From Adiantum capillus-veneris (Eukaryota; Streptophyta; Polypodiopsida; Polypodiales; Pteridaceae), in the NCBI GenBank assembly GCA_014529385.2, contig CM043953.1, forward strand, positions 108,258,549-108,322,548: a DNA stretch of 64,000 bases, in the 5' to 3' direction. Positions 45,554-57,260 of this stretch are shown piece after piece (positions within the stretch are counted from its first letter, which is position 1; every line of letters begins with the position of its first letter). The notes under the pieces are model-generated. The model was not told where the DNA came from. It searched no databases and saw only the letters and a program-made list of their open reading frames with translations. The position numbers were made by a program, and so were the translations under genes.

Positions 45554-47382
45554 TCGTGTTCCCTACGCAACAACAACCTCACCAAGTCCATAGACCCTTG
45601 GACATACCTAGTGTCATCCAAGAAGAAAGTGACTTAAAGTCATGGGAAAGTGTGCGTACTCACTTCTTGATGGAAAGAATGTTTACAGAGGGACTACTTG
45701 ATCCTATCAAAGAAATGGAGATCCCATCTTCCCCACGTCAAGGGACTCAAGGCCAAAAGATGCCGTTAAACATTGCCAAATTGATGGATTTCATGTCTTC
45801 AGAAGTTAGAACCACCATCATGTCCAAACTATATAAAGACCCCGAGCTAGTCTCAGCTCTTCGAACCTTCCTCAATGGAGAACTGAAGTTTGGGCTACCA
45901 CAATTTGCACAGATGGAGGGAGCTGGGGAGATGCCAATAGAGGAGGAACACTTAGATCCACAACCCAACCTAGATGAGAACCTTGTTATAGAAATACCTG
46001 TTAACAAGTTGGGACAATACTTTGAGGGTGATGAATCCAATGCGACCATACCAATCACTACTAAGGGATTAACTGTGAAGGGAATCCTTGATGGTGGCGC
46101 TGGGGTTAGCCTTGTGACTAAAATTTTTTGGGAAACTATGGGAAGACCTCACCTTGCGACCACAACCATAGTAGTGAAGATGGCCAATGGGTCTATTGTT
46201 AAACCTATTGGGATGCTAGAAGATCTCAAGATCAAGGTCTTTGGACATAAAATAAGGATAACCTTTATTGTTATGGATTTCTCCAAACACACTATGGCAT
46301 CGGAGATGATCTTAGGACGTCCTTTCATGAGGGAAGAAAATGAGAGGGAAGAAAAAATGGTACATGACTGGTCTAAAAACCATGTCTACTTGCAGTTCCA
46401 AGATTCTGTCATTTGAGTGGATCTTGTGATTGGTCGAGCACATTATCTAGGAAACAGGTTTATAATTGATCATAGATCTGACACCACAGTTCACTCGGCC
46501 CCATTGCAGTATTGTTACACATGTAAAGCGAACATTGATGTTGGGGAAGATTCTCCTTATATGGATGTACTACATGGGATGACTGAGTCGGACAATGTGG
46601 ATTGGATCCACCTAGCAGCAACCATAGACACTTGGGGAAATAGGGGGACAACCTGGGTAACACCTGAGGGGGATGAAATGCCTGTACCCTTAAATATGCT
46701 ACAAGCAATGCATATAGCTTCTAACAAGACCCATCCCAATATAACAAAGAAAACATACAAGTGGATCCCTAAAGCCTCTTTAACGACCATAGCTAGTGCT
46801 AAAAAAAAAAATCCTGGTAAGAAATGTCCCACTCGCTCCAAGAAAAGTAAGAAAATGTGGCGTTGGATTCCTAAACGACTATTGGAAGCCCAAGGCTACT
46901 ATCAAGGAAATGATCAAATTTGGGTGCCAAAACGTAGATTGTGTTCTTACCTATCACCTGACCCATGTGAGCCCAATCCCGTAGCTCCAAAACGAATCGA
47001 CGATCGAGGAAAGAAAAAAATCACAGAATGCTACACACCCGCTCCAGAGCTAGTCTGGGTACCGAAGAAAGAACGATTTATTCCACCTAGCTCAGGAAGG
47101 GGGGAGTCCCATGAAGCTTCTATCTCCTCATGTAATGCATCCATAGAGGTAAAAGCTTCTCCACAGCCTCAACCTACAATAGTGGACCTCCATAAAGCTA
47201 CAAAGGAATCCACACCTCCCAGTGTTCAAGAATCACCTGATGAACCACTTCACGTTCGATCATGGGAGAGTACCTTACCACCCTTGCAACTTGACGAGGC
47301 ACCTAAGGTAATAGAAAACTATTGGCCTATTACCAACTATTACCACCTATTACCAACTGGAACAATTGGTTTCAAAGGGTGA
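45554..47382 (+). pseudogene. Outer element ORF2: protease-type domain and repeat-motif tail
   Basis: The frame left at 21290 continues here to TGA 47380-47382, broken only by TGA 46414. The first half resembles the region before the protease in Tat-like elements (MPLNIAKLMDFMSSEVR). It then has a retropepsin-like motif, VKGILDGGAGVSLVT (near 46075), with flap-like MANGSIVKPIG and a closing EMILGRPFM. The second half has a CYTC pair and four copies of a W-(I/V)-P-K motif, with the Trp codons at 46762, 46864, 46921 and 47056 in basic surroundings, then a Ser/Pro-rich tail. I recognise no family for this tail. No reverse transcriptase follows, which is why the element is called non-autonomous. 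Confidence 0.75.
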
Positions 47383-47515
47383 CGACATCATTTCAAACGG
47401 TATGATCTACCCAAGGAAGGGGGGAGTGTTTGCTGACAGTCATCATTCACGTGCTTCCCTCTCAACCTTCCTCCCTGACCTCTCAATCACCAATCTTAGG
47501 GAATGTATATATAAA

Positions 47516-47526
47516 GCCTTATACTC
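47516..47526 (+). promoter_or_regulatory. TATA-like box upstream of the 101-codon ORF
   Basis: TATATATAAAG lies about 90 bp after an LTR-like TG start and about 160 bp before ATG 47685. It could be an internal promoter of the outer element or a relic of another LTR. Confidence 0.4.
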
Positions 47527-47684
47527 AAAAAAAACAAGATAAAAAAGTAAAAGAGCAAGAGAGACTAGCAACGAGACAGCACCCTATCAGATCCTACACA
47601 TAAGTCTAAATTCACCATGTCACATCAAGCAACACACAAACTCACGTTTTAAAGACCTAACCAAATCTATTTGTATTCTCAGAG

Positions 47685-47990
47685 ATGGCTAGTTCACCAG
47701 AGGCATGCACTTCTATTTTTTATGAAAGGTACCCTTTTTCTTTTTCTCAAGTGTTTCACATCTGCTACCCTGTACTTTCTTGTGAATGGGATTTGGTAGA
47801 GAGACTTGCACGTGAGCGAAATTTTGAGGAGTTAGAATGGCTGATACGTATATGGATAACTAGTGATCCCTACCCAGTAGCGAATGTTTCTCCGGTGGCA
47901 CATGCTTATTCTTTTACACAGGATGAGTATCCACGCATCGCGAGGTTCTTGATTAACACGCTTGCGCAAGAGGATGATGAAGAGAAATAA
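47685..47990 (+). CDS. 101-residue ORF of the outer element, unassigned
   Basis: An ATG-started frame with TAA at 47988. The product is acidic at the end (AQEDDEEK), aromatic-rich in the first third (FYERYPFSFSQVFHICYP) and has a middle segment, ERLARERNFEELEWLIRIW, that would form an amphipathic helix. No signal peptide or membrane span is evident and no family is recognised. Its position after the protease ORF corresponds to the extra-ORF slot of some gypsy lineages. It has no stop although the element's other frames are broken. Confidence 0.35.
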   Translation: MASSPEACTSIFYERYPFSFSQVFHICYPVLSCEWDLVERLARERNFEELEWLIRIWITSDPYPVANVSPVAHAYSFTQDEYPRIARFLINTLAQEDDEEK

Positions 47991-49306
47991 TAGAGACCGA
48001 GGAAGACTATGGCCTCACGGAAAATGATTTCGTTTATCTAGATGATGAGGATAGAGGCCTAGCCTTAGGGTGGCCACCCAGTTTATATAATATCCTCTTT
48101 CCTTGATTCTAAAAGGGATGACAGATAGGTAGGTTAGGGGTCTGGATTGTGTTTTGAGTTTGTTTTCTAGGAGTTTTAATTTTTTTGACACTGACATGCC
48201 TCCTAGAGGTATAGTGCTTGTTTTTTGGATGTGTTAGGTAGGACTTATATGGATCTCCATCCACATGGCTGAGGACATCTACTTCGACGAAATGAGCAAC
48301 TCCATACCTCCAGGTGTACTAATTTCCATGATTCATGTTGGTGGATATGTATAATTGCTAATGATTTTTCATGGTTTGTTTGAGTGCAATAGTTATGTTT
48401 GTTCTCTGCCATTATAGATGTATAAATTTGTCTTTGCTTAAGTTGATGGAACTAGAGTTTAATCTTATGGATGAGCTTTGAGATTAGGAGACTGTGACTT
48501 TAGGTTAACTCATTTACTTGACCACTAGGCCTAGCTGATAAAATTATCTGAGTATTTGAGACCTTAGGAATGTTTAAGGCATAGAGAAGCTTGCTCACTT
48601 AAACAACAAAAACACTAGTGAGAATACAAAGGAAATGGAAGCAAAAAACATAAGTGCCACAAATGAAAAATCTAATGCTGGAAGAGAAATCCTGGCTTGA
48701 TTTGGTACTTCACTCACATGTATTGTCTATGGTACTAGAGCCCTAGAGGTTCCCAGTGTGGGCGCTTTTCTTTGAGAAGCAAAAAGCCCCGGACATACAA
48801 AATAAGCACACACGTCAAATGATTGTGAACCAAAGTAAAAAAGAGAAAAAGAAAAAAATGAATGACATTTAAAAGACTTCCATCGAGCTTATAGTTAACA
48901 TTTCAAGCTTTTGTTTGCAGTTGTGAGAGCTAGTTGGCTAATCAAAGCTGAAAAGCACAATTAGGGAATCTTGCATTTAGATAATCTTCTTAGCTTAGCT
49001 AGTACTAGAGTAGTTGTTTTAACCTTAGTCATAGCTAACTAATTGATAGACTCACCCATAAGCCCAAAACTCTTGATTAATTAATTTACTCAAAGTGCGA
49101 TTTATTTGTCCTTAATGGCAGTCTAACATTTCATAAATCTTGCTTTTACTCATTTCCACATGCACTTTACATTCCCCTCATGATTTATGGCCATATAATT
49201 CCGCTTGTTGAAACAGTGACTTTGCCTTGCAGATTCAAATCCAGATGCTCTACAACTGGACATAACAAGCTTCAACTCAATAGCTTCCGAGGACGGAATC
49301 TACATC

Positions 49307-49319
49307 AGGAAGGGGGGCA
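49307..49319 (+). promoter_or_regulatory. Polypurine tract of the outer element
   Basis: AGGAAGGGGGGCA directly precedes the 3' LTR at 49320. The same GGAAGGGGGG core recurs at 47415-47424. Confidence 0.85.
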
Positions 49320-49911
49320 TGTTAACCCTCACGGCTCACGGACACCCTATTACCTACGACGGACGTTGTAACCTACGGCGGACATTGTATTATTTATTTG
49401 GTAGAGTCAGGTACCGGGCTTGTCGGTCCAATAGGAAAAGGGTAAGAGTGATCGCCGATGAGAGGCGCACTATAACTGGAACATTCAAGGGATTAGTTGG
49501 CTAAGCATGGGCGCCCAAGTGTGAATGGGGCGAGCTCATATAAAAGTCAACTAAACCTAAAATTCACTCATTCTCTCATTTGTGCAATAGAAGAGTGCTC
49601 TTGCTCCATCTCCTTCTTCTTCACCTCCTTGTGTGTGTGTGTGTATGTGTGTGAGAGAGGGAGAGAGTGTGTGGGCGATCGAGCATTACGGAGGCACGAC
49701 AGCGGTGAAGCGGTTGAGCGTGGCGTAGCGGCGTCTCCTTCTTCTTCGCGACAAGGAATCCTCCACGAAGCAAGCGTAGAGCGGTGAGTGACACACCATC
49801 GCCTTCTTTGAGCTTACTAGTTTAGGCTTGTTGTGTGCTTGGAGCCATTTGTGGCTCGCACACGGTGTATCGGCAAGTTCCTTGCATTGACACGTGCAAC
49901 ATACGCGCACA
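49320..49911 (+). repeat. 3' LTR of outer element
   Basis: A 592-bp copy of 9709-10298, ending ACGCGCACA and followed by CGGTT. The microsatellite segment (about 49630-49670) differs in length and interruptions from the 5' copy. Confidence 0.95.
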
Positions 49912-50348
49912 CGGTTTGAACCAGAATCTTGAAAGCGGCAGGAGCAGTGGGTGAATGACCCAAGGCGGGGTGTTCGGCAGTAGAAGAGGTTGCCGAGGTT
50001 TGCTCAGTGCGAGCAGCTAGATGAGCCAAAGAGGTGGCGTTTACTTCATCATCATAAGCACCATGTAGGTGTGCAAGTTGGCCGGTGTGTAGGCCGGTAG
50101 CAGCATCATGAGCAGGTTTAAGAAATGCTTGTGTGGGTTGAAGGAGAGCCTCTGGTTTAGCATCACGGCTTGTGGAAGCTTCAAATGGAGAGGCTGCAAG
50201 AGAGGTTGGGTGCGCTGATGGCATAGCGTGTAGGCTAGCAGTGCCAGAGAGGGGAAGGGCTGAGATGGGTTGAAGCATAGTAGGACCTGTAGTAACCGGA
50301 TTCACAAGGAAAGCACCATATGCAAGGGGTCAGCTTCTTGTGGATTTA
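49912..50348 (-). repeat. Tandem-duplicated locus, copy A, right part
   Basis: It resumes copy A after the outer element and aligns with about 51210-51620 (copy B), for example GTGGGTGAATGACCCAAG and GATGAGCCAAAGAGGTGGCG. On the minus strand, frame 50305-49912 (MLQPISALPLSGTASLHA...) parallels the copy B frame. The insertion cuts that frame just after FKILVQT. Confidence 0.85.
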
Positions 50349-50959
50349 CCCACAGCAAGAGCTTTAGCATCAAGTGTGGCGCTGGCATCTGCGAGCGCAA
50401 AGCTAGGAGGAACATCATTGGGGTGTGTAGCATCATGTGCGGCAGCGATTTTGGTGAAAACCTCTCTTCTGCAAGGTGAGCGACAATCATGGCCACAACA
50501 GGGTCGTCTACATCAGGTGCATCAAGGGCAGCCGGAAGGGTTGCATCTGCAAGGAAGGCAGCATGAGAGTTTTCTGCAGTAGTGTCTTCGGCCTCCAAGT
50601 GCCCAAGGAAGGTATCGATGATGGTTGCATCACCATCACAATCAACATTTGCCCCCTGGGATGAGTAAGGCAGGGGTGCGCCAGACTTGTCTGTGTCGTA
50701 GCAGGACGTGGTTGGGGAACCTTAACCACCAAAGCAACATGGCTGGAGAAGAGGGTTTCAATGATGGTAGCGGCATCAGAATCAGTGCCAAGAGTGTGGT
50801 AGGCTGGGTGGGTTGCGCATGCATGGAGGAGCGTGGCCAGAGCTTGCGAACCAGGCGTCGGGTGGTCGTATGACGAGCCTTGAAGTTGGGGCTATGCCTT
50901 GTGCGAAGACTGCTGAGGCGGTGCCGTGAAAGCCGCAGAATGTTGGACGTTAAAAGTGC
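50349..50959. other. Spacer between copies A and B
   Basis: There is no recognisable gene. An Ala-rich minus-strand frame at 50598-50302 shares the segment NPQEADPLHMVLS with a frame at 51748-51533, so the duplication may extend slightly or include an upstream exon. Confidence 0.35.
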
Positions 50960-51620
50960 CCACTGTCAGCAAGTGCATGACCATTGAGTGGGGCTTAACG
51001 AAGTGGTCTATGCATCGTGCGTAGTTGACAGAGAATTGATGCATTCTTGGCAGCATCGGGTGCAAGGTCATGAGTGTTTGTTTTTGGATTGTCCTGCCTG
51101 CAAGTTTTGAGCGTATTCAAGGGTTTTGGGCTGAAGCTACATCTATGAAAGCGTCCTTTGTAGTAGGTGTATACTGAACCGTTGGCTTCAAGAGGCCGCC
51201 TAGCTGGGTTAGTTTGAACTAGGATCGTGAAAGCGGGAGGCACAGTGGGTGAATGACCCAAGTTGGGGTGCTCGGCAATAGAAGAGATCATCGAGGTTTG
51301 CCCATTGTGAGCATCTAGATGAGCCAAAGAGGTGGCGTTTACTTCATCATCATGAGCACCATGCAAGTGTGCAGCCTGATAGGTGTGTACGCTGGTAGCA
51401 GCAGCATGAGCAGGTTCAAGAAATTCTCGTGTGGGTTGAAGGAGAACCTTTGGTTTAGTGTCACGGCCATAAGAAGCTTCAAATGGAGACGCCGCAAGAT
51501 GGGCTGGGTGCGTTGATGGCGTAGCGTCTGGGCTAGCAGTGCCAAAGAGGGAAAGGGCTGAGATGAGTTGAAGCACAGTAGGAAAGTACCATATGCAAGG
51601 GATCAGCTTCTTGTGGATTT
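50960..51620 (-). repeat. Tandem-duplicated locus, copy B (uninterrupted site)
   Basis: A contiguous copy of the locus split by the outer element. Across 51190-51230 it aligns without a gap to the joined flanks 9685-9708 and 49917-49935, with TAGTT (51210-51214) at the position of the CGGTT target. It serves as a natural empty-site comparison. Confidence 0.88.
50995..51576 (-). CDS. Unassigned 193-codon frame conserved between duplicates
   Basis: The minus-strand frame from ATG 51576 (MLQLISALSLFGTASPDA) is open for 193 codons. It is paralleled at protein level by copy A: both have HLAASPFEAS/SLAASPFEAS, HDDEVNATSLAHL-like and LVQT segments. The product is Ala/His/Ser-rich with no signal peptide, membrane span or domain that I know. 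In copy A the same frame is cut by the outer retrotransposon. Conserved openness in two diverged copies is the only support for coding. A repeat-derived chance frame remains possible. Confidence 0.3.
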   Translation of the reverse strand: MLQLISALSLFGTASPDATPSTHPAHLAASPFEASYGRDTKPKVLLQPTREFLEPAHAAATSVHTYQAAHLHGAHDDEVNATSLAHLDAHNGQTSMISSIAEHPNLGHSPTVPPAFTILVQTNPARRPLEANGSVYTYYKGRFHRCSFSPKPLNTLKTCRQDNPKTNTHDLAPDAAKNASILCQLRTMHRPLR

Positions 51621-53111
51621 AATGCATGGCAAAAACAATACACCTCAAAAATAATGAACCTCATCCTAAAACACTCTCGTACTGTGTCCATTGCCACACA
51701 CATGCACATATCCATAGTCATCTGCTGCTCTAAAACTAGTCCAAGCAACCAGCTAGATGAAGTTGCTCGACTGCCATTTCCGCATTCTCGAGGTATATGT
51801 CGCCTCGCTGCCTTGCGGGCTGTGATTCCTTCTTAGCCCATATCTTTTAACCACCATAAGCACGAGCATGATCGCTTGTCAGTAATCCATTCATCATATT
51901 CAACTTCTCATTCCATGGTCATGGGCCCAGCCCAAGCCACTCGCCAAACGAAACAACTCGAATGAAACGCAGGTTGGCGGTCACTGGAACCTGCATTCTC
52001 ACAATATGGTTCATGCAAAAACCATCGAAAATTCTGCCACCCTTTTCATTACATCGTCTAGTCGTAGTGATCTGGTCTCTACTATGCTAGCTATTCTCAT
52101 GCGCACTCATGTTGTGCTCCCGCTCCGTAAACAATCCTCTTTGACGAGGGAGAACCCATGGACCAACTTCCCTCAACATCCAGCTAAACTCTCTCTAGCC
52201 TATTTGAAACATTAGCCCTTGACTGTCCCAGGTCTGCTCAAGCATCCCATTCAGCTGCATTTTCTCTTGGTTACGTGCATATTTATGTCTGGCATGTTTT
52301 GCACTCGTGGGCTGCTCAACTATCCCACACTTTGCTTCTTCACAATTGAGCACGCCACGAAACACTATCGCCTGTTGAGGCTCCTAACAGTCCCCGCCCC
52401 AGCAGTCTTCAAGATTTACCTCTGCCTCACAAGCCAACAACTCCCCATCACATGGGGCATGACCAGCACTGCCTCAAACTTCATGTATCAGTTCTTCCTC
52501 ATCATAGGCATTGACATCGCTGGGAAACATTACACCCAGCTTCCTCGCTCATTTCTTCCTCTTGATATCTACTCACACACCCAAGTCTTATAAAAACATG
52601 AGCAGAGCAACTCCGTCCCCCATCCAAGAAGCAAGAACAATCGAGTGATAAATGTAGAAGTCAATGTATATGAGACTAAAATGGACATCCTAATGCTATC
52701 TACTTTATTTTATAGAAAAACTAATGCAACACATATAAATATACAAACTCCAAATCATGGAAAGGTATCCCTCCAACACTGGAGGAGAAGCATTGGTGTC
52801 CCTCCAACATTGGAGGTGAAAAAAGGTGACCGGGGAATGGCACATTCCCTATGGTTTATAAAACTTGGGTGAGGATGGTGCCACCTCCCCACCATACTTG
52901 CGTATGGTTTTTTCTTTTTTTTTATGAGCACTGGCATGCGAGCACGTACTGCATTTCCTGCATCATTGAGAAACCAAACCATAATTAAGAAACTCTAATG
53001 GATAGGATGTTTCATATTGTAATTAATGCTTTCAGATCCCAAGCATGGTGATGAACAAACTCACTCAGAAAACAAAGAGGGAAGTAGCAAAACAAAGAAC
53101 AACAAAATAGA
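51621..53111. other. No recognised gene
   Basis: Short open frames occur on the plus strand (for example 52219-52593), but they have no motif I can name. A short local repeat around 52765-52820 contains CCCTCCAACA(C/T)TGGAGG twice. No transposon ends were identified. Confidence 0.35.
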
Positions 53112-55179
<2,068 letters not shown>

Positions 55180-55187
<8 letters not shown>

Positions 55188-55521
55188 CTCGACTTCACAT
55201 GTTGATCGGCGTAGATTCGATACAATCTATGCCGATGCCCAGGAGGCCTGCGTAGTTGAGGTTAGAGCGCCTATTCTTAAGGGTAACCGGTGGAGGCAGG
55301 TGATGGGTAAACGGGCTATGCAAAAGGAGACCCTCCTCTTTCAACCTCGCTATCTTTGCGACCCCCCCTTTGAGAAGGAAAAGGAGCTCGACCTATTGAA
55401 GATCCTTGAAAAACGAGTAGATGAGCAGGCGGGCGAATATAGAGGAGAAACGGCCGAGTTGGACCTCGAGCTGGACGCCCACATAGGGGCGTTACTAGCC
55501 GATCGGTTTAAGGATACCTAG
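55180..55521 (+). CDS. Unassigned open frame after the rpoC1 fragment
   Basis: An ATG-started frame of 113 codons, charged and Glu/Lys/Leu-rich (EKEKELDLLKILEKR), with a likely helical middle and acidic C-terminal part (ETAELDLELDAHIGALLADR). The same frame continues coding-like after TAG 55519 to about 55690, with one more TAG. I do not recognise it. It could be another captured gene piece, part of the Helitron, or an unrelated transposon ORF. It is not plastid rpoC1 continuation. Confidence 0.35.
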
Positions 55522-55694
55522 GCCTACTTGCTTCCTGACGAGCACTAGTATGAGTATAAAAATCAAAGGTGGGATAGTCCGCCCGGATGGTCTTACGAGA
55601 TGCTCAATAAGATACATGAGGAGATGAAGGGAATGGGGGCCGTGTTTACACGACCCCAAAGAAAGAGAATGAGCTCCCAACATCTTCTTAAATA

Positions 55695-56590
55695 AGTAGA
55701 GGAGCCCCTAAATCAATAGTTATTAATGTGGTTAGTTATCTCAAAGGGTCATACTAGTCGTTGGGCAGGCCAAAAAGAATTTCCTTCCATTTTGCCGTGT
55801 TAAAAATAAAAAACAATATATTATATCTCCTTCTAGTTTACCGATGTGGTGGGATGGGGTGCTTCTTCCTAGGCCGGCCCTAAGGATCAATTCTTCGTGC
55901 CTGTCACACTCCAGAAGAAACGGCCGCTGGCTGCTGGCATTATCATGGATGGCGTCTACCTCACGTACTTCATCATGGATGGATGGCGTCTCTTCTACGA
56001 CGTCCTCACTCCTGCACTTCATTCATTAATTCTAGAAATTTGAATTTCCTGATGAGTATCCGGTGGTCGTGTCCAGACCTCGCTATCAATGAGAACGAAC
56101 TTTAATAATAATGATTGACAGTAAAATCCGTTTCCCATATTATAATACTCATACTCATTTGCTCCAACAACAAAAAAAACCTTGGCAACTTGGCAAGCTT
56201 AATAGTAAAGGTAAATTGATTAGATTTGAAGGTTTTTACATTCAATTTCTCTAAATCCAATTAGCTGTCAATCAGTTCTCACATTCTCTCTCTTACTACG
56301 TCCGTCTATCTCTCTCTTTCTACCCACTGCTACCCGTCACCCTCTAAGGCTCCGCACTTGCCATGGTCAGAACTCCTCAGGACTAAATAACACATAGTAT
56401 TAAAGAAGGGGGGGGGGGGGTGGGGGGGGTGTTAAGGGGATCGAGTGCAGAGAAGTGCTCGCACGAAAATCGAAGAGGTTGTAGCCGTAGATGGACACTT
56501 AAAAACTAAACCCGACCACAGACTAAACTCGGGCAACGCCTATGTTTTAATAATAAAACCCCAAAAACCCGGGCCAAGGGTACAACATGT
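55695..56590. other. No recognised gene; G-tract
   Basis: There is no coding evidence. A G-rich tract (14 G, T, 8 G) lies at about 56408-56430. A short local duplication of CATCATGGATGGATGGCG/CATGGATGGCGTCT occurs near 55942-55992. Confidence 0.4.
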
Positions 56591-56680
56591 GCGCGCGGGT
56601 GGGATGGTTACCCCATGCGTCACAATCTGGGCGACGAGGCCTTGGGTTCAAATCGAGTCGTCGCCCGGGTTCCTTTTCGC
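56590..56680 (+). repeat. Possible tRNA-derived SINE head
   Basis: GCGGGTGGGATGGTTA (about 56594) resembles a pol III A box. GGGTTCAAATCGAG (about 56644) matches a B box, at tRNA-like spacing. GGGCGACGA (56629-56637) could pair with TCGTCGCCC (56658-56666). A full cloverleaf was not found, so this is a SINE or tRNA pseudogene candidate rather than a tRNA gene. Confidence 0.35.
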
Positions 56681-56754
56681 GTTGACTTGTCGCACGTCCG
56701 AGTTTAATCTGCCTCAGGCTCCCCGCATCCACTTCCGCGCCGTCGATCCCCTTA

Positions 56755-56780
<26 letters not shown>
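56755..56780 (+). repeat. Poly-C tract (26 C)
   Basis: An uninterrupted run of 26 C that ends the putative SINE-bearing segment. Confidence 0.95.
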
Positions 56781-56785
<5 letters not shown>

Positions 56786-57006
56786 AATGTTATGTGTCAC
56801 TTAGTGTCGTGCGTCAGAACTGGTCAAGGCTTACGGAAAACTACCCCTCCCATGATCATACACTAAAAAGAGACTTCTCTTTCTTTGTAGTAGTGTTCGG
56901 GAAAACCATATTCCCAACAATACAAAATAGGAAATTTTAAAAATTTAGGTTTTTTTTTTTTTTTTTAAACAATATTTTTCTCATTTTGTGCTTGCCCTCA
57001 ACCATC

Positions 57007-57128
57007 AGCTGAAACACATTTTTCCCGAACATTGCTTTTTACTATACTTTTTTTTTTTGCCAAAACTAGCTGAAACACATTTTTCCCGAACATTGCTTTT
57101 TACTATACTTTTTTTTTTTGCCAAAACT
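57007..57128 (+). repeat. 61-bp tandem duplication ending in poly-T
   Basis: AGCTGAAACACATTTTTCCC at 57007 recurs at 57068. Each unit ends CTATAC followed by a T run and GCCAAAACT. Confidence 0.9.
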
Positions 57129-57260
57129 GGTGACTCGTGAGTGTGCGAATTTGTATAAGAGAAAAAACACACAATGGTGAGTGTGAATTTGTAATAACAA
57201 AAAAAACCAAAAGATTACAAGATCATACTCTTGTAGAACCATGACCTCTCCCAACAACTC
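57111..57260 (-). repeat. Retroposon-like repeat tail, diverged copy
   Basis: Read on the minus strand it has CATGGTTCTACAAGAG..., then a CTCACCATTGTGTG-like imperfect palindrome (57166-57184), and ends in an A run. It is similar in order to the copies at 59544-59655 and 61950-62350. Confidence 0.45.

Larger units (their letters stand above)
47383..49306 (+). other. 3' region of the outer element
   Basis: About 1.9 kb between ORF2 and the 3' polypurine tract. It contains a second polypurine-like tract (AAGGAAGGGGGGAG, about 47413-47426) followed by TG, a TATATATAAAG box at 47516-47526 and a 101-codon ORF. The remainder (48000-49300) is AT-rich with no recognisable coding content. Confidence 0.55.
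9709..49911 (+). mobile_element. Outer LTR retrotransposon, no RT/IN found, host of the nest
   Basis: A 590-bp LTR (9709-10298) and a 592-bp LTR (49320-49911), both TGTTAACC...GCGCACA, bound the element. Flanking CGGTT (9704-9708 and 49912-49916) is a perfect 5-bp target duplication. Removing the two direct insertions (15389-21080 and 21291-45553, each with one target copy) leaves about 10.2 kb. It contains a gag-type frame, a roughly 1.2-kb spacer, and an ORF with a retropepsin-like motif, then 1.9 kb of 3' sequence. I find no reverse transcriptase, RNase H or integrase of its own, so it was probably mobilised in trans. The gag fold, primer site and MYLRSG start suggest Ty3/gypsy affinity. 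By eye the LTRs differ at roughly fifteen to twenty positions, so it is the oldest layer. Confidence 0.93.

Noticed and set aside
47685..47990. Envelope-like gene in the outer element
   Set aside because: The ORF has only 101 codons and no signal peptide or transmembrane segment, so there is no basis for an envelope call.
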